Shown here: in pieces, positions 18,204 through 26,953 of the stretch | Layout: each line of letters starts with the position of its first letter | Position numbering within the stretch: the stretch's first letter is position 1 | Assembly: GCF_000019165.1 (NCBI RefSeq) | Contig: NC_010337.2 | Coordinates: forward strand, 2,533,501-2,597,500 | Direction of reading: 5' to 3' | From: Heliomicrobium modesticaldum Ice1 | Lineage (GTDB): Bacteria > Bacillota > Desulfitobacteriia > Heliobacteriales > Heliobacteriaceae | Length of the DNA stretch: 64,000 nucleotides | Translations under genes and position numbers: made by a program | The notes under the pieces: generated by a model | Seen by the model: the letters and a program-made list of their open reading frames with translations, nothing else | What the model was told of the DNA's origin: nothing | Database searches by the model: none

Positions 18204-19529
18204 CTACTTTGATACCATCGTTCCCAACAATGTCCACGTCCGCGCCTCATCAATGCGAACCGAGACTATCTCCCCCACCTGATAGTCGGCGCCGGCGAAG
18301 ACAACGATCTTGTTGCCTCGTGTCCTTCCGGTCATCAGTTCCTTATTGGTCTTGCTACGGCCTTCAACGAGAACCTCCTGGACAGACCCGATGATGGCCT
18401 GATTATGTTCCAGGCTGATCCGGTTTTGCAGTTGCAACAGACGCTGGAAGCGCGCTTTTTTTATCTCGGCATCGACCTGTTCTGCGAATTCCGCCGCAGG
18501 CGTGCCACTGCGCTTGGAGTACAGAAAGGTAAAAGCGTTGTCATAACGAACCTTTTCAATCAAATCGAGGGTGTCAGCAAAATCCTCTTCCGTCTCACCG
18601 GGAAACCCGACGATCAGGTCCGTCGTCAGCACCACATCAGGCATAGCCCGGCGGATCTGGCCAATTAACTCCATGTATTGTTCCCGGCTGTAGCCGCGGT
18701 TCATGGCCGCCAAGATCCGGTTGCTCCCGGCCTGAACAGGCAGGTGGATCTGTTCGCAAACCTTGTCCAACTCAGCCATCGCCGCGATCAGCTCCAGACT
18801 GAAATCCTTTGGATGGGATGTGGTGAAGCGTATCCGTTTCAGCCCTTCCACCTGGTTCACAATCCGCAGCAGGTCGGCGAAGGAAACCTGCCGATTCAGA
18901 TCCTTGCCATAGGCGTTAACATTTTGTCCAAGAAGTGTCACTTCCTTCACGCCCTGAGCGACGAGGGATTGGACCTCCCGGATCACGTCTTCCGGCGCAC
19001 GGCTGCGTTCCCGACCACGAACATGGGGAACGATGCAATAGCTGCAGAAGTTATTGCAACCGTACATGATCGTCACATGGGCCTTGATGCCCTCTGCCTT
19101 ACGCTCCGGCAGGTTCTCGGTGACCTCGCCTTCGCTGTCCCAAACCTCGACAACCTGTCCAAACTGGCACTGCTCGAGCATGCGCGGCAACTGATGCAGG
19201 TTGTGAGTGCCGAAAACAATATCCACATAAGGATATTCCTTGCGGATCCGCTCGCTCATGCCCGGCTGCTGGACCATACAGCCGCCGATGCCGATGACCA
19301 CTTCGGGCCGGACCAACTTATACTTGCGCAGTTCACCCAACTTGCCTAATATCTTGCGCTCCGCCGATTCACGGACACAGCAGGTGTTGATCAGCAAGAT
19401 GCGAGCCTCTTCCGGGGTGGACGCCGTATATCCCATCTGCTGGAGAAAGCCAGCCAGCGACTCCGTATCCCGTTCGTTCATCTGACAACCGTAAGTCAAA
19501 ATATGATAGGTATCCTTCTTTTCGCTCAC
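18204..19529 (-). CDS. miaB: tRNA-2-methylthio-N6-dimethylallyladenosine synthase
   Basis: 441 residues. A radical-SAM methylthiotransferase. The N-terminal UPF0004 domain holds Cys in YGCQMNERDTE, NTCCVRESAE and GGCMVQQ. The radical SAM cluster is CNNFCSYC, and a C-terminal TRAM domain follows (VLVEGRSKTN, GNKIVVFAG). It modifies the i6A37 product of MiaA. GTG 19529 is chosen because GAGGAG lies 7 nt upstream; an earlier in-frame ATG precedes that ribosome site. Confidence 0.97.
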   Translation of the reverse strand: MSEKKDTYHILTYGCQMNERDTESLAGFLQQMGYTASTPEEARILLINTCCVRESAERKILGKLGELRKYKLVRPEVVIGIGGCMVQQPGMSERIRKEYPYVDIVFGTHNLHQLPRMLEQCQFGQVVEVWDSEGEVTENLPERKAEGIKAHVTIMYGCNNFCSYCIVPHVRGRERSRAPEDVIREVQSLVAQGVKEVTLLGQNVNAYGKDLNRQVSFADLLRIVNQVEGLKRIRFTTSHPKDFSLELIAAMAELDKVCEQIHLPVQAGSNRILAAMNRGYSREQYMELIGQIRRAMPDVVLTTDLIVGFPGETEEDFADTLDLIEKVRYDNAFTFLYSKRSGTPAAEFAEQVDAEIKKARFQRLLQLQNRISLEHNQAIIGSVQEVLVEGRSKTNKELMTGRTRGNKIVVFAGADYQVGEIVSVRIDEARTWTLLGTMVSK

Positions 19530-19623
19530 AGGTCTGCTCCTCAACATTTTTTTCGGTTAGATCATTATACCCACTGCGGTGATTATTGAAAAGCGGAGAC
19601 CTGTACAGAAAAATACCCCTGGC

Positions 19624-21096
19624 CTATTCCCGACGCGCCGGGACAGAATAGCCAATGGGAAAGTGGACACTAAAACAGGACCCTTTTGAGCTTGATTCCA
19701 CGGTTATCTTCGCCTTATGACGACTGGCGATGTTGTAAGCGATAGGCAGGCCTAACCCTGTTCCCTTGTCTTTGGTGGTGAAAAAGGGAACGCCCAGGTT
19801 TTTCATATCCTTGTCCGATATCCCAGAACCTTGGTCCTCGATTTGCAAGACGACGACATCATCATCAACAGCTGTCCGAATCGTGACGCACTTTCCGGGC
19901 GCCATAGCTTCCAAGCCGTTTCTAACAAGATTAAAAAGCAGTTGACGAATCTCCTTTTCATCGAGGATCAGATCGGGCACATCGGCCAGTTCCAATTGAA
20001 TCCACTTGTCTTCCCGCAGCGCATCGGCTTGCAACAAGGGGAAAAAGTCCTCGACCAGCCTTTTCAGGTTGCTTGGCTGGGGATCTTTCGATTTACGTCG
20101 GGTAAAACTCAGAAACTCAGTGATGATCGCATTGGCACGATCAAGCTCACTGATCATCAATTCAAAGTACCGGCGACGCTCTTCATTTTCATCCATCTTG
20201 GACATGATCTGAAGGAAGCCCCGGACAGTCGTCATAGGGTTGCGGATCTCATGTCCCAGCCCGGCGGCCATCCGCGCGATGATGTTTAACCGGTCAATGG
20301 AGAGAAGTTCCTGCTCCAACTGTTTTTGTACAGTAACATCACGGCCGACACCATAAATCAGCCCCGTCTGCAAGTTCACCACTGATGTCCAGGAAATCCA
20401 CCGATAGGATCCATCCTTGCATCGATGACGCACCTCTAGGTCTCGCAAGGGTTGGCTCTTAAATTGCTCCCAGTTCAACGCCTTCACCTTGATCTGATCA
20501 TCTTCGTGAATCAGACTTAGATAGGGGGTGGCCATCAGTTCTTCTTCGCTATAGCCCAGCACATGGGAAAAGGCGCTGTTGATCTGTTTATAATAACCAT
20601 CCATGCCGACAACGCACATCAAATCGACCGATAGGGAAAAAAACTGCCGGATCTGGTTTTCGGCGCTGTCCCTCTCTTCACGCAGCAATTCCGTCTGAGA
20701 GTGCAGCTCGGCTTCGATCCGTTTTTCTTCAGTGATATCCTGCACTTGCGCGAGCGTATAGACAAGACGTCCATACTGATCCTTAATCGGAACGATAGTG
20801 AGTTGAACCCAGATCAACCGACTGCGATTGATATATCGCTTTTCCAGTGTATAGCCGTCCAATTCACCGGAATGGAGACGCCGCAAATACTCCCCTTCCG
20901 TTTCTACATCGTCGGGGTGGGAAAAATCCTGAAAGCGCATATGCAGCAGTTCCTGTTCCGAATAACCGACGATCGAACAAAAGGCTTTGTTTGCCTTCAG
21001 GCATTTCCCCTCCAGGTCGTTCAAGCACAATCCGACAGCAGCGTGTTCAAATATGAGCCGGTAATCGTCCTGTTCTTTCGACAAGTCGGGATGCAT
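19624..21096 (-). CDS. two-PAS sensor histidine kinase (sporulation-kinase-like)
   Basis: 490 residues, no membrane segment, so cytoplasmic. Two PAS/PAC units (about residues 12-130 and 150-270), a HisKA domain with the phospho-acceptor His in GLGHEIRNPMTTVRGFLQ, and an HATPase with N box LFNLVRNGLEAM, G1 DQGSGI, F box FFTTKDKGTGLGLPI. This arrangement resembles the orphan kinases that feed Spo0A in Bacillus; no partner regulator is adjacent, so the target is inferred only. ATG 21096 has GGGAGGT 7 nt upstream. Confidence 0.9.
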   Translation of the reverse strand: MHPDLSKEQDDYRLIFEHAAVGLCLNDLEGKCLKANKAFCSIVGYSEQELLHMRFQDFSHPDDVETEGEYLRRLHSGELDGYTLEKRYINRSRLIWVQLTIVPIKDQYGRLVYTLAQVQDITEEKRIEAELHSQTELLREERDSAENQIRQFFSLSVDLMCVVGMDGYYKQINSAFSHVLGYSEEELMATPYLSLIHEDDQIKVKALNWEQFKSQPLRDLEVRHRCKDGSYRWISWTSVVNLQTGLIYGVGRDVTVQKQLEQELLSIDRLNIIARMAAGLGHEIRNPMTTVRGFLQIMSKMDENEERRRYFELMISELDRANAIITEFLSFTRRKSKDPQPSNLKRLVEDFFPLLQADALREDKWIQLELADVPDLILDEKEIRQLLFNLVRNGLEAMAPGKCVTIRTAVDDDVVVLQIEDQGSGISDKDMKNLGVPFFTTKDKGTGLGLPIAYNIASRHKAKITVESSSKGSCFSVHFPIGYSVPARRE

Positions 21097-21298
21097 CTTT
21101 CCCACCTCCCTGATGCAATATATTATTTACTCCTTCGACTAAAAGGGTCTATTTCCTCCCTTTTTTTGTCACGCATAGCGATTTCATCTCTATGCTTCTA
21201 TCTTTTTCAAGCCACTTCCAACCACTTCCTTGTTTATTCACCTCCCATCGGTTACATTAGTGAAGTAAGGAACGACACGACAATGAAAGGGGATTGCC

Positions 21299-21484
21299 AT
21301 GACGGTCCATGAATCGATCGGACTCTACATGGGTGCCATCGCTTTGGCGCTGCTTATCGGGTACATCGCTGCGCGCATCAAAATAAACCGGATGCAGGCG
21401 GCAGGGAAAGGGAATCTGGCAAAACAAGCAAAAGGTGCTTCAAAGACGCAAAAGACGCGAGAAAAGCCGCGAGAGAACCGTTAG
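21299..21484 (+). CDS. small single-pass membrane protein, unknown
   Basis: 61 residues: one membrane helix (YMGAIALALLIGYIAA) followed by a very basic tail rich in Lys, Arg, Gln and Thr. AAAGGGG lies 7 nt before the ATG. I do not recognise it. It lies between the kinase and the tRNA operon and reads toward the tRNAs, with no clear terminator between. The ribosome site and the membrane-helix-plus-basic-tail design argue for a real gene. Confidence 0.5.
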   Translation: MTVHESIGLYMGAIALALLIGYIAARIKINRMQAAGKGNLAKQAKGASKTQKTREKPRENR

Positions 21485-21545
21485 AGCGCCAATCGGCTTA
21501 TCCATCAGGAAGAATATATTTCTACTTTCTCCGTTAAAAATATTG

Positions 21546-21574
21546 TTGATTTGCCTTTGTAAATCCGTTATAAT
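21546..21574 (+). promoter_or_regulatory. sigma-A promoter of the tRNA operon
   Basis: TTGATT (21546-21551), 17-nt spacer, TATAAT (21569-21574), 19 nt before the first tRNA. Confidence 0.8.
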
Positions 21575-21593
21575 TCCTCTTGCGCTTCGAATT

Positions 21594-21669
21594 GGCCCGT
21601 TGGTCAAGCGGTCTAAGACACCGCCCTTTCACGGCGGTTACAGGGGTTCGAATCCCCTACGGGTCACCA
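21594..21669 (+). tRNA. tRNA-Glu (UUC)
   Basis: Cloverleaf with acceptor GGCCCGT/ACGGGTC, anticodon TTC in CCCTTTCACGG, T-loop GGTTCGAATCC and encoded CCA. Confidence 0.97.
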
Positions 21670-21671
21670 AC

Positions 21672-21747
<76 letters not shown>

Positions 21748-21753
21748 TTTCAC

Positions 21754-21838
<85 letters not shown>

Positions 21839-21842
21839 TCAC

Positions 21843-21917
21843 TGGGGTGTAGCCAAGCGGTAAGGCAGCGGACTTTGACTCCGCCATTCGTTGGTTCGAA
21901 TCCAGCCACCCCAGCCA
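21843..21917 (+). tRNA. tRNA-Gln (UUG)
   Basis: Acceptor TGGGGTG/CACCCCA, anticodon TTG in GGACTTTGACTCC, T-loop GGTTCGAATCC, encoded CCA. Confidence 0.97.
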
Positions 21918-21935
21918 TTTTGGTCTCACTCTCCT

Positions 21936-22011
21936 GATCCATTAGCTCAGTTGGTAGAGCACCTGACTTTTAATCAGGGTGTCGCTGGTTCGAGTCCAGC
22001 ATGGATCACCA
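21936..22011 (+). tRNA. tRNA-Lys (UUU)
   Basis: Acceptor GATCCAT/ATGGATC, anticodon TTT in GACTTTTAATC, T-loop GGTTCGAGTCC, encoded CCA. Confidence 0.97.
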
Positions 22012-22015
22012 TGTT

Positions 22016-22090
22016 GCGGAAGTAGCTCAGCGGTAGAGCATCGCCTTGCCAAGGCGAGGGTCGCGAGTTCGAATCTCGTCTTCCGCTCCA
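22016..22090 (+). tRNA. tRNA-Gly (GCC)
   Basis: Acceptor GCGGAAG/CTTCCGC, anticodon GCC in CCTTGCCAAGG, T-loop AGTTCGAATCT, encoded CCA. Confidence 0.97.
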
Positions 22091-22098
22091 TTCATTAT

Positions 22099-22175
22099 GG
22101 CGGTTGTGGCGAAGTGGTTAACGCACCGGATTGTGGCTCCGGCATTCGGGGGTTCAAGTCCCCTCAACCGCCCCA
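22099..22175 (+). tRNA. tRNA-His (GUG)
   Basis: Acceptor GCGGTTG/CAACCGC with the extra 5' G (22099) opposite C73 that marks tRNA-His, anticodon GTG in GATTGTGGCTC, encoded CCA. Confidence 0.96.
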
Positions 22176-22185
22176 TTGTGACAGG

Positions 22186-22217
22186 AAGCTGTGGCTTAAA
22201 GACACAGCTTTTTTTCT
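22186..22217 (+). terminator. terminator of the tRNA operon
   Basis: AAGCTGTG (22186-22193) / CACAGCTT (22203-22210) hairpin followed by a T-run. Intron copy B begins 6 nt later on the opposite strand. Confidence 0.85.
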
Positions 22218-22222
22218 TAATA

Positions 22223-24106
22223 ATCGAGTAGGAGGGGGTGATTAACCCCCGTCCTCTCACACCACCGTACGTACCGTTCGGTATACGGCGGTTCATGCTG
22301 GTTGACGATGAGATTGGTATGTTTCGACTAAACTGACTAAGCCCTGTTCCCGCCAGTAGGCGAGGCCAAGGGCTTTATTCATTTGCGGGGTCAAGGACAG
22401 ACGCCAATATCCTTTTCGTGAGCCGCTGATGTTGCATGCCCATTCCTCCGGGATCCCCAACGCCACTAAGTTTCGTCTTCGTGTCTTCGGGCGCTTCCAT
22501 TGCTTGAGCAGGCACATCCGCAGTCGTCGGCGAAGCCACTCATCCAACTCTTTAAGTACGCTTGGCGTGTCAATGAGTCGAAAGTAGCCCATCCAGCCTT
22601 TCAGGTATTGGTTGAGGGTGACCAGTCGGTCCTCCATCGCAATGCTTCGGTTCCGCCCAGTGAACTGGCGGATCTTCTCTTTCACCCGTTTCACCGTTTG
22701 GGGGGCGAGCCGAATCTTTGCTGCCTTATGCCACGTAAATGAAAACCCCAGAAACTTTCGGTTCCAGGGTCGGTCGACTGCGCTTTTCTCCCAGTTGACC
22801 TGCAGTTTTAACCGCCCCTCCAGAAACTTTGCCATACCCTCCATCACTCGTTGCCCTGCCCGTCGACTGCGGACGTAGACGTTACAGTCGTCGGCGTACC
22901 GGCAGAAGCGATGTCCCCGGCTTTCCAGTGCCTTATCCAAATCATCCAGGATGATGTTCGCCAGCAAAGGGCTGAGTGGACCTCCCTGGGGTGTTCCTTC
23001 CTCGCTCTTCACACGAATCCCGTTGAGCATGACCCCGGCCTTGAGGTATTCTCGGATCAACTTCAAGATTCGTTTGTCCTTCACCTTGCGCGCTACGCGC
23101 GCCATGAGAATGTCGTGATTGACGCGATCAAAGAACTGGGCCAGGTCCATGTCAACCACCCATCGGTAGCCGTCGGCGATGTATTCCTTCGCTTTCTTCA
23201 CCGCTTGGTGCGCACTCTTTCCCGGACGAAATCCGTAGCTGTTCGTGGAAAAGTCAGGGTCGAAGATCGGCATCAGGATCTGGTTCAGGGCCTGTTGGAT
23301 CAGTCGATCGACGACAGTGGGAATGCCCAGCTTCCGTGTTCCGCCTTGGGGTTTGGGAATTTCAACCCGCCGGACCGGTTGCGGTCGATAGGTCCCCTCC
23401 AACAATTCCTGTTTAATGCGCGACCATTCCTCTTTTAGGTACGGGCGCAGGGATTCTAGCCCCATACCGTCGATTCCGGCCGCGCCTTTGTTGGCCATGA
23501 CTCGCTTATACGCTTCCGTCATGTTCCCTCGTTCGACGACTTTCTCCATCAGGTCATACGTCTCTTCGCGGGGTTGCTTCGCTTCTTGTGCCGGTAACGC
23601 GCTCGGCACTCCACCGGTCCCCTGCGGATTCACCGCTTCCTCCCGTTGGCAGTTCCCTTTCGGGATATTCGGCTGTCTCTGCGCGTCACGCGAACGCATC
23701 GTCGCTTCCCCTTCCATCATGTTCGGTCCTTCATCTGGCCGGACGTCGGGCCAGCCTACTATGACCTCTGCTGACTCCTGCCGGTTCAGCCACGCCTTTC
23801 GGCGTGGTTTCCCAAGTTACTTGGTCCCCCGGCAGGCCTCCCCGGGTAAGAACGTTGCCTTTCCCTCCATCTACCCGCCCCATTTACTCTCGGCAGCCTT
23901 CGGTGACAAGGACTTCGCTTTGTTCGGCAAGCTCATCCAACTGCCGCTAGCCTCACCTGGGGTTCGTGGTCCTCGGGCCGGAGGTTTGCCGCTGGCTTCC
24001 TTCAGATTCCGCCTCGCGGCGGACACCCTTGCCTTAAGCTAACGCCTACTGCCACCTTCGGCGTTCGGGACTTCCACCCTAGAGACAACGCCCATGCCGG
24101 GCGCAC
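22223..24106 (-). mobile_element. group IIC intron, copy B, behind the ccdA terminator
   Basis: 1884 bp with the same GTGCG 5' end (24106) and CTCGAT 3' end (22223) as copy A and almost the same sequence throughout. The 5' exon is the terminator hairpin of the ccdA-like gene, followed by TTGCTCG. This is the standard group IIC target. The insertion disrupts no gene. Confidence 0.95.
22293..23720 (-). CDS. ltrA: group II intron reverse transcriptase/maturase (copy B)
   Basis: 475 residues with the same protein sequence as copy A (6193-7620). It has an intact palm (CRYADDCNVYV) and maturase domain and no endonuclease. With copy A it is a likely source of maturase in trans for the damaged copy C. 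Confidence 0.96.
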   Translation of the reverse strand: MMEGEATMRSRDAQRQPNIPKGNCQREEAVNPQGTGGVPSALPAQEAKQPREETYDLMEKVVERGNMTEAYKRVMANKGAAGIDGMGLESLRPYLKEEWSRIKQELLEGTYRPQPVRRVEIPKPQGGTRKLGIPTVVDRLIQQALNQILMPIFDPDFSTNSYGFRPGKSAHQAVKKAKEYIADGYRWVVDMDLAQFFDRVNHDILMARVARKVKDKRILKLIREYLKAGVMLNGIRVKSEEGTPQGGPLSPLLANIILDDLDKALESRGHRFCRYADDCNVYVRSRRAGQRVMEGMAKFLEGRLKLQVNWEKSAVDRPWNRKFLGFSFTWHKAAKIRLAPQTVKRVKEKIRQFTGRNRSIAMEDRLVTLNQYLKGWMGYFRLIDTPSVLKELDEWLRRRLRMCLLKQWKRPKTRRRNLVALGIPEEWACNISGSRKGYWRLSLTPQMNKALGLAYWREQGLVSLVETYQSHRQPA

Positions 24107-24110
24107 CGAG

Positions 24111-24147
24111 CAAGACCCAGGGAGTTCTTCCCCGGGTCTTTTTTTGG
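24111..24147. terminator. terminator downstream of the ccdA-like gene
   Basis: AAGACCC (24112-24118) / GGGTCTT (24134-24140) with inner GGG/CCC pairs. On the minus strand the stem is followed by GCTCG and then intron B, so the original U-tract may have been separated by the insertion. On the plus strand it is followed by a T-run. Confidence 0.7.
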
Positions 24148-24163
24148 CCATTTATCAGAAGTT

Positions 24164-24877
24164 TCAGAAGTTCGGAAGAAAATCCAGGTAGGCGCTCATT
24201 CTGCCCAGTCGGTCCGTCAGGATCAATATCCCGACGGCCACCATGATGAGGCCGCTGGCCATAGAGATCTTGGTGAGATGGCGGCTCATGCGCCGAAACC
24301 AGAAATCAAACCTGGCGATCGACAGGGCTGTCACCAGGAAAGGAATGGCCAACCCCGTCGAGTAGGCGGTCAGCAGCGCTAATCCCTGACCCAGTGTCTC
24401 TCCAGTAGCTGCGTAGATGTAGATGGCCGACAGGATTGGCCCTACACAGGGCGACCACCCGGCGGCGAAAGCCATGCCCAACAGAAAGGCACCCAGCCAT
24501 CCGCCTGTCTTCGGCTTACCTCCCAGGCGAACCTCCCGATAGAGGCCGGGAATCGGCAACAGCCCGCTTAGATGAAGGCCGAAAAGGACGATGATCGCGC
24601 CAGCGGTCACGCGCAAGCCCCCTTGGTATTGGACCAACCATTTTCCGATCACCGTAGCCGTCGCTCCTAGGGCGATGAAGACAACAGAGAAGCCGAGGAC
24701 AAAGGCGATGGCGCGCCAAAAAGGATTGTTCGGTTTCGCCGCTTCGCCCTGAGGCAGTTCCGCGACGACAGAGCCGGTCAGGTACGTCACATAAGCCGGC
24801 ACGAGCGGTAATACGCAGGGCGATAAGAAGGAAGCGATTCCTGCGAGAAACGCTACTGTCAAGGAAACCGAGTCCAA
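24164..24877 (-). CDS. ccdA: CcdA-type thiol-disulfide transporter
   Basis: 237 residues, six predicted membrane helices. The two redox Cys lie in the inverted-repeat helices, SFLSPCVLPLVPAY and GWSPCVGPILSA, the DsbD/CcdA signature. It moves reducing equivalents from cytoplasmic thioredoxin across the membrane, usually for cytochrome c maturation or spore-coat and envelope thiol proteins. The TTG start at 24877 has GGGGGAGGGG about 6 nt upstream. The partner (ResA- or CcsB-like) is not in this window. Confidence 0.93.
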   Translation of the reverse strand: MDSVSLTVAFLAGIASFLSPCVLPLVPAYVTYLTGSVVAELPQGEAAKPNNPFWRAIAFVLGFSVVFIALGATATVIGKWLVQYQGGLRVTAGAIIVLFGLHLSGLLPIPGLYREVRLGGKPKTGGWLGAFLLGMAFAAGWSPCVGPILSAIYIYAATGETLGQGLALLTAYSTGLAIPFLVTALSIARFDFWFRRMSRHLTKISMASGLIMVAVGILILTDRLGRMSAYLDFLPNF

Positions 24878-25014
24878 ACGATACCCCTCCCCCCTATTCT
24901 CCATCACAGTTTAGCGCAGAATGACGGAGGGTTCAAGAGAAAAGAGAAAGACGCTTTCTATGAATCAATCTTCTTCTTGTGCTTGCCGAAGACCTTGCCC
25001 CAACAGGACAAGGT

Positions 25015-25755
25015 TCAATCGATGTAATGACTGGTAAAGTGCTCAATCAGCCCGTCCTTTTCGTCACGGGCCACGGCAGGCGCCAGCGTCTGGGCCAGCA
25101 GTCGCGCATCCTCGAAGCTGGCGCAGGGGATACCGCCGATGATAAAAGGACGGAGCACCTGAAAACGCGGGATCTCGATTCGCAACGGCTCCGCCGGCAA
25201 CCGCGTCACCACCGTCAAATAGGGCGCCTGGGCCGCCTTGGCGAACTTGCGCAGGATGTGCTGGAGCTTGCTCTCAATCTGGTCCCCCATCGGCCCCATC
25301 AGGAGGGACTGATCGTAGAGATCTTTTCCGGACTTCTGCCACCTCCGGCCCAAGGCCTCAAAGCTCTCGAAGCCTGCTCGGGTAGCAAAATTGGCTGATT
25401 CGTCACGAGCCACCTGGGCAAGCAACTGTAAGTAGGATTTTCGCGACTTATCCATGTCCAGGACGACAAAAGGCTGCAAGTGGCGAGCCACCATGCCAGA
25501 AGCGAACCTGCGATCATCGGCCAGTTGGAATGTCATCTTGATAATGATCAGGGACAGGTTGATATCTCGCAGCAACCGCCTTTCTTCCTCATCGTAGAGC
25601 TGCGGTTCCTGTTTTCCCAGCTTGCGAAACCCCTCATAACCTGCTCCGTTCCACTGGTCGGAAATCTCCAAGCCTGGCGGCAAAGACAATTCTTTCGGCG
25701 ATGGGTCATTCCATCCACTGCCGCGCCGTTGGAAAAGTTTGACCAACATCCCCAT
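25015..25755 (-). CDS. protein of unknown function
   Basis: 246 residues, soluble, without signal peptide or recognised motif. It is mixed helical, with Leu- and Arg-rich segments (EEERRLLRDINLSLIIIKMT) and a C-terminal alpha/beta region. GGGGGGG lies 7 nt before ATG 25755. It is divergent from the subtilase at 25934 with a short shared upstream region. No function is assigned. Confidence 0.65.
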   Translation of the reverse strand: MGMLVKLFQRRGSGWNDPSPKELSLPPGLEISDQWNGAGYEGFRKLGKQEPQLYDEEERRLLRDINLSLIIIKMTFQLADDRRFASGMVARHLQPFVVLDMDKSRKSYLQLLAQVARDESANFATRAGFESFEALGRRWQKSGKDLYDQSLLMGPMGDQIESKLQHILRKFAKAAQAPYLTVVTRLPAEPLRIEIPRFQVLRPFIIGGIPCASFEDARLLAQTLAPAVARDEKDGLIEHFTSHYID

Positions 25756-25933
25756 GGCAAGCCCCCCCGAAATTTATTTCCATTTTTATCCACTTATCTA
25801 TTCGTCGATTCCCTCTGCTTTCCTCTTTCGTTTTTTCACCGCTTTTGTCGAACCAGACGGGAACGGAATAACCTTCTTTTCCATAAGTTGGATTACGACT
25901 ACGTCGCTGCTTGTGGGAAAGGAGCTTTTTTAC

Positions 25934-26866
25934 ATGAGAGATATCGTCACAACCCGAGGCGCTGGACTGCCACAGTACGGGAAAACCCATCTCTTCCCTC
26001 TCACTATCCACCGAATCATGGATCGAGTGCCCGGACAGGTGATCGATTATGGCATTCAGCTGATGAACGCACCCCGACAATGGCTGCGTTCGAAAGGGGA
26101 AAACATTCGTGTCGCTGTCTTGGACACAGGTATCGATAGGGCGCACCCTGATTTGAAAGAGAATATCCGGGGAGGCTACAACTTTCTTGACGATAATGAC
26201 AACTATGCCGATGATCATGGTCATGGCACTCATGTATCAGGGATCATCGCCGGCTCGGACAACGGCATCGGCATCGTCGGCGTCGCCCCGAAAACTCAAC
26301 TGTACGCGCTCAAGGTGCTCGATGAAAAAGGAGAAGGCGGTCAGGAGCATGTCATCGCCGCTATCAATTGGGCGTTTGACTATGGTATTCATCTGCTCAA
26401 CCTATCCTTCGGGAGCCAAAAGCCGAACGCCAAACTGCGCGCCATCATGGAAAAGGCCAATCGGGCAGGGCTCACTTTTGTAGCCGCTGCCGGGAACGAT
26501 GCCTCTAAAGCGTTTACAAAGGACTCTATCGATTATCCGGGGCGCTGGGCCGATCTGGTGCTCACGGTAGCCGCCGTCGACCGCAGCATCAAACGGGCCT
26601 CCTTTTCCAGCCAAGGACCGGAATTGTTCCTGGCCGCTCCAGGTGTCAACATCCTAAGCACCTATCCCTTAAACCGCTATGTGCGCCTTTCCGGTACCAG
26701 TATGGCTGCGCCCCATATCACCGGCGCCGTCGCGTTGATGATGGCAGAAAGACGGAAGAGATCCGGCACCCTCCCCAATCCGGCTGACGTGCGCCGGTTC
26801 ATGATGGAACATGCCGTTGCCATCGGAGACCGGAAGGATTATGGCTATGGTTTTTTCCGATTTTAG
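25934..26866 (+). CDS. intracellular subtilisin-like serine protease
   Basis: 310 residues, family S8. The catalytic triad is visible: Asp in VAVLDTGIDRAHPD, His in DDHGHGTHVSGIIAG, Ser in SGTSMAAPHITGA, with the oxyanion Asn in AAAGNDASKAF. There is no signal peptide, and only a short pro-region precedes the core, as in the Bacillus intracellular proteases that degrade cell protein in stationary phase. ATG 25934 has AAAGGAG upstream at 25917-25923; in-frame sequence further upstream has no ribosome site and codes unusual hydrophobic text. Confidence 0.93.
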   Translation: MRDIVTTRGAGLPQYGKTHLFPLTIHRIMDRVPGQVIDYGIQLMNAPRQWLRSKGENIRVAVLDTGIDRAHPDLKENIRGGYNFLDDNDNYADDHGHGTHVSGIIAGSDNGIGIVGVAPKTQLYALKVLDEKGEGGQEHVIAAINWAFDYGIHLLNLSFGSQKPNAKLRAIMEKANRAGLTFVAAAGNDASKAFTKDSIDYPGRWADLVLTVAAVDRSIKRASFSSQGPELFLAAPGVNILSTYPLNRYVRLSGTSMAAPHITGAVALMMAERRKRSGTLPNPADVRRFMMEHAVAIGDRKDYGYGFFRF

Positions 26867-26893
26867 TTCAAAGGAGAGGAAACGAAAGAAGAA

Positions 26894-26928
26894 AGACGCC
26901 ATTCCGCGATTGGAATAGCGTCTCTTCG
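26894..26928. terminator. shared terminator between the subtilase and corA
   Basis: AGACGC-cATTCC (26894-26906) pairs with GGAAT-aGCGTCT (26912-26923). The genes converge here, so it probably serves both strands. Confidence 0.7.
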
Positions 26929-26953
26929 TTAAATTATAATAGGGCAGTCCTGC

